NCBI GenBank assembly: GCA_001872285.1
Contig: MNXU01000093.1
Location: forward strand, 1 to 39,250
Length of the DNA: 39,250 nt
DNA from: Betaproteobacteria bacterium CG2_30_68_42
GTDB taxonomy: Bacteria > Pseudomonadota > Gammaproteobacteria > Burkholderiales > Rhodocyclaceae
Direction: 5' to 3'
The translations under genes and the position numbers were made by a program. This document shows positions 1 to 7,999 of the stretch, piece by piece; the stretch's first letter is position 1, and every line of letters begins with the position of its first letter. The notes below the pieces were generated by a model, which was given only the letters and a program-made list of their open reading frames with translations, did no database searches and was not told the DNA's origin.

Positions 1-1041
1 CGGAAAGACGTTGACGCCACGCACCGTGACCATGTCGTCGGCACGCCCGAGGATGCCGCCCTCGAAGCGCAGGAAACTGCGGCCACAGGCGCACGGATCG
101 AGGTTCACGCGCACCACATCGCCGGTGCGATAGCGCACGACGGGAAAACCCCAGCGGCCGAGGTTGGTGAGGACCAGTTCGCCGCGGCTGCCCTCCGGCA
201 CCGGTCCGAGCGTCGCGGGATCGAGCACCTCGGCGATGTACTCGCTCTCGATCAGATGGATGCCTCCCGGCTGCACCTCGCACTCGAAGGAATGCGCCCC
301 GACCTCGGTCGCGCCAGCGTGGTCGTGGGCGTGCGCCTGCCACAGGGTCTCGATCCGGCGCTTCGTGGCCGGAACGTTGGCGCCCGGCTCGCCCGCATGC
401 ACGCTCGCGCGCAGCGGGATGGTGCGCAGATCGAACCCGGTCTCCGCAGCCACCTCGCCCAGCCTCAGGGCATAACTCGGAGTGCAGGCGAGCACGGTCG
501 CGCCGACTTCGCGCATGAGATCGAGGCGCTGCGGCGAGTCGCGCCCTCCGCCCGGAATCATCATCGCGCCCACCCGGTGCGCGCCCTCCACCGCGGCCCA
601 GAAGCCGACGAAGGGTCCGAACGAGAATGCCATGAACATGCGGTCTCCGGGCACGACGCCCGCGCCGCACAGCACATGACCCCAGCACCGGCCCCACCAG
701 TCCCAGGCCTCGGCGGTATCCGGCACCTTCAGCGGCACACCGGTGGTGCCCGAGGTCTGGTGCAGCCGGACATAGCGCTCGATCGGATAGGTCAGGTTGG
801 TGCCGAAGGGCGGATGGGCGAGCTGATCCTCCACCAGGTCACGTTTGGTGGTCAGCGGCAATCCCGGGAGATCGGAGAGCGCACGGATCGCACCCGGATC
901 GACGCCCGCGGCCGCCCATTTGGCGCGATAGAAGCGGTTCTTCCCGCCAAGCTCGGTGAGCATCGCCCGGAGTTTCCTGACCTGCAATTCCTGCAGTTCG
1001 GTGCGCGCAAGTGTCTCGGTGGAGGCATCGAAAAAAGGCAT
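1..1041 (-). CDS. Phenylacetate-CoA ligase family protein, partial (3' end outside window)
   Basis: The reading frame is open from an ATG at 1041 to the window edge, giving about 347 residues of the N-terminal and central parts. The start MPFFDASTETLARTELQELQ is typical of PaaK-like acyl-adenylate enzymes. An AMP-binding P-loop-like HQTSGTTGVPLK lies near residue 90, and near the edge FPVVRYRTGDVV and GRADDMVTVRGVNVF match the motifs before the C-terminal lid domain. A good ribosome site (AAGGAGA) sits just upstream. The family activates aryl or other carboxylic acids to CoA thioesters using ATP. The true substrate cannot be told from this; no phenylacetate pathway genes are visible. It follows kdsC on the same strand after 95 bases. 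Confidence 0.85.
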   Translation of the reverse strand, partial: MPFFDASTETLARTELQELQVRKLRAMLTELGGKNRFYRAKWAAAGVDPGAIRALSDLPGLPLTTKRDLVEDQLAHPPFGTNLTYPIERYVRLHQTSGTTGVPLKVPDTAEAWDWWGRCWGHVLCGAGVVPGDRMFMAFSFGPFVGFWAAVEGAHRVGAMMIPGGGRDSPQRLDLMREVGATVLACTPSYALRLGEVAAETGFDLRTIPLRASVHAGEPGANVPATKRRIETLWQAHAHDHAGATEVGAHSFECEVQPGGIHLIESEYIAEVLDPATLGPVPEGSRGELVLTNLGRWGFPVVRYRTGDVVRVNLDPCACGRSFLRFEGGILGRADDMVTVRGVNVFP

Positions 1042-1136
1042 GGAGGTCTCCTTGCAGTCCGCGCGCTCAGTACCTGGCGCCCCAGCCACCCTGTCGCCGG
1101 ATGGCTCCGGGCATCATACGCCGCAACACCGGCGCA

Positions 1137-1670
1137 TCATCCGAGCCCGGCCACGATCTCGTCCCACCTGCCCTGCGCCCTCAGGATGTGTTCGGCCACC
1201 TCGCGCACCGCGCCGTGGCCGCCGCGCGCACGCGTGACCCATGCAGCGGCCGCCTTGACCTCCGGCACCGCATCCGCGACCGCCACCGGATAACCTACCC
1301 GCTTCATCAGTGCGAGGTCCATCAGGTCGTCACCGACGTGGCAGACCGCGTTCGCGGCGAGCCCGAGCTGCGCGACGATCTCCTCGTACGGTCCGAGCTT
1401 GCTCGACACGCCGTCATAACAGCGGCGGATGTTCAGGTCCGCGGCCCGCTGTCTGACCGCGGGCGAGCGCTTCGCGCTGACGATCGCCAGTTCGATGCCC
1501 GCCCGCGCGAGCAGCATCAACCCGAGTCCGTCCTTGATGTCGAAGTTGCGCGACTCGACGCCATTGTCATCGACGACGACGCGCCCGTCGGTGAGCACGC
1601 CATCGACGTCGAGGATCACCAGCCGTAGCGCCCGCGCCCGTTCCATCGCCGGGGATTCTGCGCGATTCAT
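1137..1670 (-). CDS. kdsC: 3-deoxy-D-manno-octulosonate 8-phosphate phosphatase (KdsC)
   Basis: HAD-superfamily phosphatase that removes phosphate from Kdo 8-phosphate in the cytoplasm to supply Kdo for lipopolysaccharide. HAD motif I is LVILDVDGVLTDG, motif II lies in ELAIVSAKRS, and motif III/IV is CHVGDDLMDLALMK. The C-terminal VTRARGGHGAVREVAEHIL is the glycine-rich tail characteristic of KdsC, and the size (177 residues) fits this capless family. The start is uncertain: ATG at 1670 or ATG at 1646 are both possible and neither has a clear ribosome site. Its usual partner kdsD is not in the window. It is preceded on the strand by thrH, another HAD phosphatase. Confidence 0.9.
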   Translation of the reverse strand: MNRAESPAMERARALRLVILDVDGVLTDGRVVVDDNGVESRNFDIKDGLGLMLLARAGIELAIVSAKRSPAVRQRAADLNIRRCYDGVSSKLGPYEEIVAQLGLAANAVCHVGDDLMDLALMKRVGYPVAVADAVPEVKAAAAWVTRARGGHGAVREVAEHILRAQGRWDEIVAGLG

Positions 1671-1799
1671 CGACCACGAAGGCATCACGGGACACTCACC
1701 CGGCCATCGGCGAAATTCATCCGCCGGGCAAGGCGCACCCTTTCGCCACACACCTGGTGCACCTTGGTGTCCTGGTGGTTGAAATGCGGCTGTCCGCGA

Positions 1800-2411
1800 T
1801 CATTTGAGTCGTGCGACCGCATCCAGGATCGCTGCCTGCATCTCGCCGTAGTCCTGCGCCACCGGAAACTGCGGGAATTCCGCGACCACGTTGTGCGGCG
1901 GCCGGAACAGGATTCCGGCATCGGCCTCGGTGAGCATGGCGGTGTCATTATAGGAATCCCCCGCCGCGATGGTGCGGAAGTTGAGCTGCCCGAGTGAGCG
2001 CACCGAGGCCCGCTTGTGATCGGGCAGCCTCAGCCTGTAGTCGCGCACCCGGCCCTGCGCATCGACCTCGAGTTCGTGGCAGAACAGCGTCGGCCAGCCG
2101 AGCAGGCGCATCAGCGGCGCGGCGAACTCGGCAAAGGTATCCGAAAGCAGGATCACCTGCCAGCGGGAGCGCGCCCAGTCGAGGAACTCCCGCGCGCCGG
2201 GCAGCGGCCCCATCGCTCCGATGACCTGCTGGATGTCGGAAAGTCCGAGGCCGTGCCGGTCGAGCAGCGCGAGCCGGCCGCGCATCAGCTTGTCATAGTC
2301 GGGTTCGTCGCGCGTGGTCCGCGAGAGCTCCGGAATGCCGGTGCGTTTCGAGAATTCGATCCAGATCTCGGGCACCAGGACACCCTCGAGATCGAGGCAA
2401 ACGACATGCAC
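1800..2411 (-). CDS. thrH: Bifunctional phosphoserine phosphatase / homoserine phosphotransferase ThrH
   Basis: The 203-residue protein resembles Pseudomonas ThrH along its length. It begins with HAD motif [18 protein letters not shown], has [11 protein letters not shown] as motif II, and [19 protein letters not shown] as motif III/IV. ThrH dephosphorylates phosphoserine and can transfer the phosphate to homoserine, linking serine and threonine synthesis; both activities are known from the Pseudomonas enzyme, not shown here. The DLEG form of motif I (rather than DMDG) is diagnostic of ThrH over SerB. The gene stands alone: 129 bases separate it from kdsC and 70 bases from the DUF4255 gene. 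The intergenic stretch after it carries CACCAGG/CACCAAGG-like repeats and no clear terminator. Confidence 0.93.
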   Translation of the reverse strand: MHVVCLDLEGVLVPEIWIEFSKRTGIPELSRTTRDEPDYDKLMRGRLALLDRHGLGLSDIQQVIGAMGPLPGAREFLDWARSRWQVILLSDTFAEFAAPLMRLLGWPTLFCHELEVDAQGRVRDYRLRLPDHKRASVRSLGQLNFRTIAAGDSYNDTAMLTEADAGILFRPPHNVVAEFPQFPVAQDYGEMQAAILDAVARLK

Positions 2412-2481
2412 TGCCTTGCTCCCTTCGCCGGCAGCGCCGGAACGGACTCGGGTTCGGAAAAGCGCGGATTCTACCCGGCGT

Positions 2482-2991
2482 TCAACTCATCAGCACCCGC
2501 GCCACCAGTCCCGCCGAAGGCGGCAGGACGAGTCCGGCCCGCACGAACGCTTCCAGCGCCGGCTCGGGCGGATCGGCGAGCAGCGGCACGCTCTCTTCGG
2601 GACCGAAGGAACCCGGCGAGCACTGATTGAGCAGATCCTCGCCCAGCGAAGCGCAGCGCTCGAAAAAGCGCAGCGTCCAGCCCAGCAGGCCGTGCTGGAG
2701 TTCTGCGCTCGCCGCCCACGGAATGATCAGGTAGTGCAGCTCCAGGGGCAGCGAGCGCGGCACGTTCTCCAGCCCGCGCCGGCGCGGCGCCTGGTCCCGC
2801 TGGACGACATTGAGGCTCACGCGGTGCAGCAGCACGGAGATGCCTCGCTGCGGCCGACGGCGCAGCAGATCGTCCGCCTGCACCAGCACGAAATCGGCTT
2901 CGCTCAGTCCGTACTCCGGCCCCGGCCCGCTTTGCACCAGCAGCCAGACCAGGGTCCTGCTCACCGCGGAAATCGCGTTCTCGCTCGCCAT
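2482..2991 (-). CDS. DUF4255 / Pvc16 N-terminal domain-like protein
   Basis: 169 residues. The pattern [17 protein letters not shown] followed by an Arg-rich turn, then [12 protein letters not shown] and [10 protein letters not shown], matches the DUF4255 (Pvc16 N-terminal) fold known from contractile injection systems and phage-tail-like particles, where the protein helps terminate or cap the tail. The last third is less familiar, ending in VARVLMS. The start ATG has a strong ribosome site (GGAGGGAAG). The gene lies 29 bases after the YkgJ-family gene and is probably cotranscribed with it. No sheath, tube, baseplate or AAA+ ATPase genes are nearby, so its role here is unknown; it could be an orphan of a tail cluster elsewhere in the genome. 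Assigned by eye from the residue pattern. Confidence 0.6.
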   Translation of the reverse strand: MASENAISAVSRTLVWLLVQSGPGPEYGLSEADFVLVQADDLLRRRPQRGISVLLHRVSLNVVQRDQAPRRRGLENVPRSLPLELHYLIIPWAASAELQHGLLGWTLRFFERCASLGEDLLNQCSPGSFGPEESVPLLADPPEPALEAFVRAGLVLPPSAGLVARVLMS

Positions 2992-3020
2992 CGCCTTCCC
3001 TCCGCGGACCGCGGCCGCGA

Positions 3021-3902
3021 TCAGTCGCCCTCGCCGGCCTCGTCCTCGCGGCGCATGCGCTCCGCCGCTTCGCGCTCGATGCGCTCCATCTTCTCGCGCA
3101 CACGGGCGCTGCGCGCTTCGACCGCAGCCGCGTGCATATTGATGCTCGCCTCGCCGAACAACACCTGGCGCAGATAGCGGAAGCCGAACTGCATCAGCTC
3201 CACATCGTCGGCAAGGATGCGGCTGCGCTCGTCCTGCGGAAGATCGTAGAGCGCGTTGAACGCATCGCTCGCGACGAAGTTGCGGAAGCGGTCGACATCG
3301 TAGCAGGTCATGAAGAAGAGCTGGCGGCTGCGCAGCGAGGGCTTGCCCACGGTCGGGCCCGAAGATTTCTTCTTGAGCACGAGCTGGCGCCAGCCGCGGG
3401 CCAGTTCGTCATACGCATCGAGCCCCTGCTCGCTGCGGTACTCGTCGATGGTGAGGCTGCGCGGCTCGACATGTCCGTGACAGTGATCCTCCCTGACCAG
3501 CGCATAGGAATTCCGGTCCACATACTCATCCTGCCTGCGCAGCGAGAGCAGCGCCACCGGATAGTAGCGGCAGGCGGTCGGACGGTCCTCGTAGACCCCG
3601 CAGCCTTCCGGCTTCATGAAGCGGCAGGCCGTGCCCTGGTCCACCGGACGCAGCTTGACCCCGGCGATGCCGTCCTTCTCCAGCTCGTAGGGCACCGTGT
3701 AGTCGGCGAGGAACTGCGTCGAGCTCATCCCGAGGCGGGTCTTCAGCCGCAGGACGTCATAGGGCGTGAGCGAGATGTCGATGTTGCTGCAGCAGGCGTT
3801 CCAGCAGTCGATCCCCTTCCGGCAGCGGAACCGGATGATCTTGGACCCGTCGAGCATCTCGGGCACGACGGGGCTTGTGGGGAAGGGGGATTCGTTCGGC
3901 AT
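3021..3902 (-). CDS. YkgJ-family cysteine cluster protein
   Basis: 293 residues. Two cysteine groups typical of the YkgJ/UPF0153 (CxxCxxCC-type) family are visible: CRKGIDCWNACCSNIDIS near residue 28 and CRFMKPEGCGVYEDRPTACR near residue 95. The family probably binds Zn2+ or an Fe-S cluster; the biochemical role is not established. The C-terminal 45 residues form a charged helix rich in Arg and Glu. The ATG at 3902 gives a conserved-looking start, but no ribosome site is present: a 7-base tandem repeat (CGGGTTT on the plus strand) fills the place where it should be. A later ATG at 3857 is possible but also lacks a ribosome site. The DUF4255 gene follows closely. Confidence 0.8.
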   Translation of the reverse strand: MPNESPFPTSPVVPEMLDGSKIIRFRCRKGIDCWNACCSNIDISLTPYDVLRLKTRLGMSSTQFLADYTVPYELEKDGIAGVKLRPVDQGTACRFMKPEGCGVYEDRPTACRYYPVALLSLRRQDEYVDRNSYALVREDHCHGHVEPRSLTIDEYRSEQGLDAYDELARGWRQLVLKKKSSGPTVGKPSLRSRQLFFMTCYDVDRFRNFVASDAFNALYDLPQDERSRILADDVELMQFGFRYLRQVLFGEASINMHAAAVEARSARVREKMERIEREAAERMRREDEAGEGD

Positions 3903-3903
3903 G

Positions 3904-3934
3904 TCGGTTTCGGGTTTCGGGTTTCGGGTTTCGG
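3904..3934. repeat. Heptanucleotide tandem repeat at the YkgJ gene start
   Basis: About four copies of the 7-base unit CGGGTTT (plus strand; AAACCCG on the coding strand), ending within two bases of the ATG at 3902. Copy-number change by slippage would alter the translation initiation region. A related inverted pair, TTTCGGG at 3993-3999 and CCCGAAA at 4012-4018, lies just upstream. Confidence 0.85.
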
Positions 3935-3938
3935 CCCC

Positions 3939-3979
3939 GTAGGGTGCAACAAGCGAAGCGCATTGCGCCGGGGCCGCAA
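3939..3979. repeat. GTAGGGTG-type extragenic palindromic repeat
   Basis: The stretch begins GTAGGGTGCAACAAGCG and ends CATTGCGCC; GGTGCAA pairs imperfectly with TTGCGCC. This form recurs in intergenic regions of many proteobacteria. It is noncoding and lies between aprA and the YkgJ gene. Family assignment is from memory of the pattern. Confidence 0.5.
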
Positions 3980-4020
3980 CATCGTTCGCGGGTTTCGGGG
4001 TCGAACTGTAACCCGAAAAC

Positions 4021-4060
4021 GCCTGCCACAAAAGCAACCGGGCGCCTCGCGGCGCCCGGT
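4021..4060 (-). terminator. Rho-independent terminator of sat-aprBA
   Basis: A perfect 10-bp inverted repeat (ACCGGGCGCC at 4037-4046, GGCGCCCGGT at 4051-4060) with a 4-base loop is followed on the minus strand by TGCTTTTGTGG. It lies 24 bases after the aprA stop codon, so it closes the operon. Confidence 0.85.
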
Positions 4061-4084
4061 CAGCTTGCCAAGTGCTGGCGCCGC

Positions 4085-6106
4085 TCAGTGCGCCGCGGCC
4101 TTGAACAGCTTCGACTTGTCGACCAGATCGACGTGCTTGCGCTTGAAGCAGGTCCACTTGTGCGACTTCTTGTCGTAGATGGAATTCACGAAGCAGTGCC
4201 AGTTCTTCTCGTCGACGAAGTTCTTGTCGGTGCGATAGTAGAAGCCGGGATAGCGGCTCTCCTCGCGGAACTCGATGTGCTTCATGTGGGCTTCCGCGGT
4301 CAGGATGCGGTGGTAGTTCTCCCACGCGCGCAGCAGCTCGTGAAGATCCTTGGCGCGCATCTTCAGCGAGTCTTCCTTGAGGAACGCCAGCTTCTCTTCG
4401 GCCACCGCCAGCATCTTGTCGTTGGTGTTGTAGTAGGTCGCCACGCCGGCCACGTATTCGTCCATGATCTTCTGCAGGCGAAATTGCAGCATCCGGGGCG
4501 TGATGTAGTTCGGGTTGACGTCGATCGCCGTCGAGTAGTCCTTGTACTGGAGGAAGTTGCGCACCGGATTCCAGATCGCCTCGGCGATCTGCTCGGGGGT
4601 CTCGTCGAACTCCGGCTTGAGATCCTTGTTGTCGAGTGCGTACTTGACCATGCCCTTGGCGGCGATGCGCCCTTCCGCGTGCGAGCCGGAGGAGAACTTG
4701 TGGCCGGAGGCACCCACGCCATCACCGGCGGTGAACAGGCCCTTCACGGTGGTCATCGAGCGATAGCCCCAGTTCCAGCCCTTCGGCAGATGAGCGGGGA
4801 TGTCGCCGTATTCTTCCGTGGTCGGAGCGCCGAGGTCGGTCGGCCCCGACACCCAGATGCCGCAGCAGCCGGAGTGCGAACCGAGCAGGTAGGGCTCGGT
4901 CGGCATCAGCTCGGACATCTTCTTCTCCGGCTCGATGTTCTCGCCGACCCAGACGCCGCACTGGCCGAGGGTCATGTCGAGGAAGTCTTCCCAGGCTTCC
5001 GCTTCGAGGTGCTTCACTTCCTTCGGCGTGAGGGTGTCGCGCAGCCTCGCGAGCGCGCTGACGGTGTCCATGTAGATCGGACCGTGACCGTCCTTCATCT
5101 CCTTGAGCATGAGGTGGTTGCGCAGGCAGGAGGCGGGCACGGCGGCCTGTCCGTAGGGCGGGTAGTCGTTGAGCAGTTCCTTGTTCTTGGCCATGTAGTC
5201 TTCGCCGTAAGCGTTGACCGCTTTGGCCTTGAACAGCAGGAACCACGCGCCGACCGGTCCGTAGCCGTCCTTGAAGCGGGCGGGCACGAAGCGGTTTTCC
5301 ATCATGGTCAGCTCGGCACCGGCCTCCGCGGCCATGGAATAGGTCGAGCCGGCATTCCACACCGCATACCAGGTACGGCCCTGGCCTTCGCCCACCGAAC
5401 GCGGACGGAAGAGATTCACGCAGCCGCCGGCCGCCAGCAGGACGGTCTTCGCCTTGTAGATGTAGATCTTGTTCTCGCGCACCGAGAATCCGGCCGCACC
5501 GGCGACGCGGTTCGGGTCGTTCTTGTCGTTGATGAGATGCACGATGAACACGCGCTCCTGGACGCGGTCGAGCCCGAGCGCCTTCTTGGCCGCCTCGGCG
5601 ACGATCCACTTGTAGGACTCGCCGTTGATCATGATCTGCCACTTGCCGGAGCGCACCGGCTTGCCGCCGTCCTTGAGCGCGGGCAAGCCTTCGCGCAGCG
5701 ACTCGGCGCCGTCGTGGCGCACGCCGTCGGCATCGGTCTTCCAGATCGGCAGACCCCATTCCTCGAACAGGTGCACGGAATCGTCCACGGTGCGGCCCAG
5801 ATCGTAGGTCAGGTCGTCGCGGGTGATCCCCATCAGGTCGTTCGACACCATGCGGGCGTAGTCGGCCGGGTCGAGATCGCCGAGGTAGGTGTTGATCGCC
5901 GACAGGCCCTGCGCCACGGCGCCGGAGCGGTCCATCGCCGCCTTGTCCACCAGCTTGATCTTCAGTTCCCTGCCGGTCTCGGCCTTGACCGCATCGGCCC
6001 AGCGCATGACCTCGTAGGCGGCGCCGCAGCAGGCCATGCCGCCGCCGATCAGCAGGATGTCCAGGTCTTCCTGGACGATTTCCGGATTCTCAAAGGTTCC
6101 AGCCAT
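4085..6106 (-). CDS. aprA: Adenylylsulfate (APS) reductase subunit alpha
   Basis: 673-residue FAD-containing catalytic subunit of dissimilatory APS reductase, acting in the cytoplasm. In sulfur oxidisers it runs in the direction sulfite + AMP to APS. The FAD-binding start ILLIGGGMACCGAA is at about residue 18. Catalytic Arg lies in NRFVPARFKDGYGP and catalytic His in LLGSHSGCCGIWVSG, matching residues known from the Archaeoglobus enzyme. The length is full. A ribosome site (GAGGAA) precedes the ATG. It is the last gene of sat-aprB-aprA, 23 bases after aprB. Neither the membrane partner aprM nor qmoABC is adjacent, so the route of its electrons is not encoded here. Confidence 0.97.
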   Translation of the reverse strand: MAGTFENPEIVQEDLDILLIGGGMACCGAAYEVMRWADAVKAETGRELKIKLVDKAAMDRSGAVAQGLSAINTYLGDLDPADYARMVSNDLMGITRDDLTYDLGRTVDDSVHLFEEWGLPIWKTDADGVRHDGAESLREGLPALKDGGKPVRSGKWQIMINGESYKWIVAEAAKKALGLDRVQERVFIVHLINDKNDPNRVAGAAGFSVRENKIYIYKAKTVLLAAGGCVNLFRPRSVGEGQGRTWYAVWNAGSTYSMAAEAGAELTMMENRFVPARFKDGYGPVGAWFLLFKAKAVNAYGEDYMAKNKELLNDYPPYGQAAVPASCLRNHLMLKEMKDGHGPIYMDTVSALARLRDTLTPKEVKHLEAEAWEDFLDMTLGQCGVWVGENIEPEKKMSELMPTEPYLLGSHSGCCGIWVSGPTDLGAPTTEEYGDIPAHLPKGWNWGYRSMTTVKGLFTAGDGVGASGHKFSSGSHAEGRIAAKGMVKYALDNKDLKPEFDETPEQIAEAIWNPVRNFLQYKDYSTAIDVNPNYITPRMLQFRLQKIMDEYVAGVATYYNTNDKMLAVAEEKLAFLKEDSLKMRAKDLHELLRAWENYHRILTAEAHMKHIEFREESRYPGFYYRTDKNFVDEKNWHCFVNSIYDKKSHKWTCFKRKHVDLVDKSKLFKAAAH

Positions 6107-6129
6107 TTTCGGTTCCTCGATTCGTTGGA

Positions 6130-6603
6130 TTACTTGCGGATCAGTTCAGCGGGATTGCCGGCGCGGAAGCCGCCCATCACGTCCCGGGTGAAGAAACCCG
6201 CCTTTTCGAGATCGGCGAGCTTGGGCAGCGGCTTGCCGCCGAAGGCGTCGATCGAACCCTCGGGGGTGGTGCGGATCGGGAACTTGAAGCGCTTGATGGT
6301 TCCGTTGCGGAACTTGATCGTCCACATGATCGAGTCGGACCCGCGCATCGGCTGCACGGAGCCGCCCAGCGGAACGATGTCGGCATAGTGCCGCGCCTCG
6401 ATGGCACCCTGCGGGCAGATCTTCACGCAGGAATAGCACTCCCAGCACTGATCGGGTTCCTGATTGAACGCACGCATCGGATGGCCGGTTTCGGAGCCGT
6501 CCTTGTCCAGCTTCATCAGGTCGTGCGGGCAGATGTACGCGCAGGCGGTCTTGTCCTGCCCCTTGCAGCCGTCGCATTTTTCGGTACGTACGAATGTAGG
6601 CAT
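6130..6603 (-). CDS. aprB: Adenylylsulfate (APS) reductase subunit beta
   Basis: 157-residue ferredoxin-like subunit carrying electrons from the FAD of AprA. Two [4Fe-4S] cysteine groups are visible: CDGCKGQDKTACAYICPHD near residue 10 and CWECYSCVKICPQGA near residue 49. The C-terminal tail (from about residue 110) is the extension that wraps around AprA in known structures. The ATG at 6603 is chosen because a strong ribosome site (GGAGGAAG) precedes it and because MPTFVRTEKCDGC is the standard start of AprB. It lies between sat (62 bases upstream) and aprA. Confidence 0.97.
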   Translation of the reverse strand: MPTFVRTEKCDGCKGQDKTACAYICPHDLMKLDKDGSETGHPMRAFNQEPDQCWECYSCVKICPQGAIEARHYADIVPLGGSVQPMRGSDSIMWTIKFRNGTIKRFKFPIRTTPEGSIDAFGGKPLPKLADLEKAGFFTRDVMGGFRAGNPAELIRK

Positions 6604-6665
6604 GAGCTTCCTCCAGGAAATTGACCCGGCGGTCGCTTCCCGCCGGTACTGCCGAAACAAGAAAT

Positions 6666-7874
6666 CTAGCGCGCCGAATGGCCAACCAGTTTCACCTCGA
6701 CCTTCTCGGTCAGCCCCGCATAGTACTCGCGCAGGATCGCCATCACTTCCGGGCGCGAGAACTCGGCCGCCACCTCCGCACCCTCGGAAAGTGCCTTGCG
6801 TAGCTTCGTGCCCGAAACCAGCAGGCGCTCCTTGTCGCCGTGCGGACAGGTGCGCGCCGAGGCCATGCCGCCGCACTGATAGCACCAGAACGTCCAGTCG
6901 ATCTTGAGCGGCTGGGTTTCCAGCGATCCCTTCGGAATCTCGTCGAAGATGTGATGCGCGTCGAACGGCCCGTAGTAGCTGCCCACCCCGGCGTGATCAC
7001 GCCCGACGATGAGGTGCGAGCAGCCGTAGTTCTGGCGGAACAGCGCGTGCAGGAGCGCCTCGCGCGGGCCGGCGTAGCGCATGTCGAGCGGATAGCCCGC
7101 CTGCACCACCGTCTTCTTCACGAAGTACTTCTCGATCAGCGTGCCGATCGCCTTCGCGCGCACCTCGGCCGGGATGTCGCCGGGCTTGAGGTTGCCGAGC
7201 AGCGAGTGGATCATCACGCCGTCACAGGTCTCGATCGCGACCTTGGCGAGATACTCGTGCGAGCGGTGCATCGGATTGCGCGTCTGGAACGCGGCGACCT
7301 TGGACCAGCCGTAGGATTCGAACAGCGCGCGCGTCTGTGCCGGCGTCATGAACAGCTCGCCGTACTTCGCCGGAAACTCGCCCTGCGAGAGCACCTTCAC
7401 CGGCCCGGCCAGGTTGATGTCGCCCTGCTCCATCACCATCTTGACACCGGGATGCTCGAGATCGGTGGTCTTGAAGACCATGGCGCATTCGTGCGCCTTG
7501 TCGATGTCGTACTTCTCCGACACCCTCATCGTCGCGAGGATCTCGTCGCTGTCCGGATCGACCAGGGCGATGTCCGCACCGGTCTTGATCGAATCCGCGA
7601 CGACCTCATCGACGGACAGCGTGATCGGGATCGGCCAGAACAGCCCGTTCGCCATCTTCATGCCGTCGCACACGCCTTCCCAGTCCGCGCGCGTCATGAA
7701 TCCGTCGAGCGGCGTGAACCCGCCGATGCCCAGCATGATGATGTCGCCCTTTTCGCGGGAACTCACGCGAATCCTGGGCAGCGTCGCCGCGCGCGCGCGC
7801 TCGGCGGCCAACTCCTTGCCGTGCAGCAACAGCGGCTTGAGCGCCCCACCGCCGTGTGGATTTACCAGTGCCAC
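6666..7874 (-). CDS. sat: Sulfate adenylyltransferase (ATP sulfurylase), dissimilatory type
   Basis: 402-residue homo-oligomeric ATP sulfurylase. In sulfur oxidisers it converts APS and pyrophosphate to sulfate and ATP, conserving energy. Active-site motifs are clear: [13 protein letters not shown] (HxxH region), [18 protein letters not shown], and [11 protein letters not shown] zinc-site-like [15 protein letters not shown] is also present. The start is taken as GTG at 7874 (coding [10 protein letters not shown]), preceded by AAAGGGGGG; longer in-frame extension into the upstream region does not look coding. It is the first gene of sat-aprBA. Confidence 0.95.
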   Translation of the reverse strand: MALVNPHGGGALKPLLLHGKELAAERARAATLPRIRVSSREKGDIIMLGIGGFTPLDGFMTRADWEGVCDGMKMANGLFWPIPITLSVDEVVADSIKTGADIALVDPDSDEILATMRVSEKYDIDKAHECAMVFKTTDLEHPGVKMVMEQGDINLAGPVKVLSQGEFPAKYGELFMTPAQTRALFESYGWSKVAAFQTRNPMHRSHEYLAKVAIETCDGVMIHSLLGNLKPGDIPAEVRAKAIGTLIEKYFVKKTVVQAGYPLDMRYAGPREALLHALFRQNYGCSHLIVGRDHAGVGSYYGPFDAHHIFDEIPKGSLETQPLKIDWTFWCYQCGGMASARTCPHGDKERLLVSGTKLRKALSEGAEVAAEFSRPEVMAILREYYAGLTEKVEVKLVGHSAR

Positions 7875-7999
7875 GTTCCCCCCTTTGGATGCAACCCGTT
7901 GATCGCCGCCAAAGGTAGCACGCGCGCCGCTTACGAATGATCGTTTTCTTTTATTGACAAATAGGCGTGCCGAATCATTTTCGCGCCGGCACGACCGCT
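7875..7999. promoter_or_regulatory. AT-rich leader/promoter region upstream of sat
   Basis: 125 bases between the M48 protease stop and sat. A strikingly AT-rich patch (about 7935-7980) stands out in GC-rich surroundings. On the minus strand TTGTCA (7960-7955) could be a -35 for sat, but the -10 candidate 17-18 bases on is poor. Treat as a probable promoter region without an assigned start site. Confidence 0.4.

Noticed and set aside
1671-1799. CACCAGG/CACCAAGG direct repeats between thrH and kdsC as a possible CRISPR-like or regulatory array
   Set aside because: The units are short, irregular and without spacers; they resemble degenerate intergenic repeats only.
3875-6388. An 837-residue open frame on the plus strand opposite aprA
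   Set aside because: It is antisense to the well-supported aprA and aprB, has no recognisable motifs, and is Val/His/Arg-rich as expected of the complement of GC-rich coding sequence.
7954-7959. Perfect TTGACA on the plus strand between sat and the protease gene
   Set aside because: No plus-strand gene follows; both flanking genes are on the minus strand.
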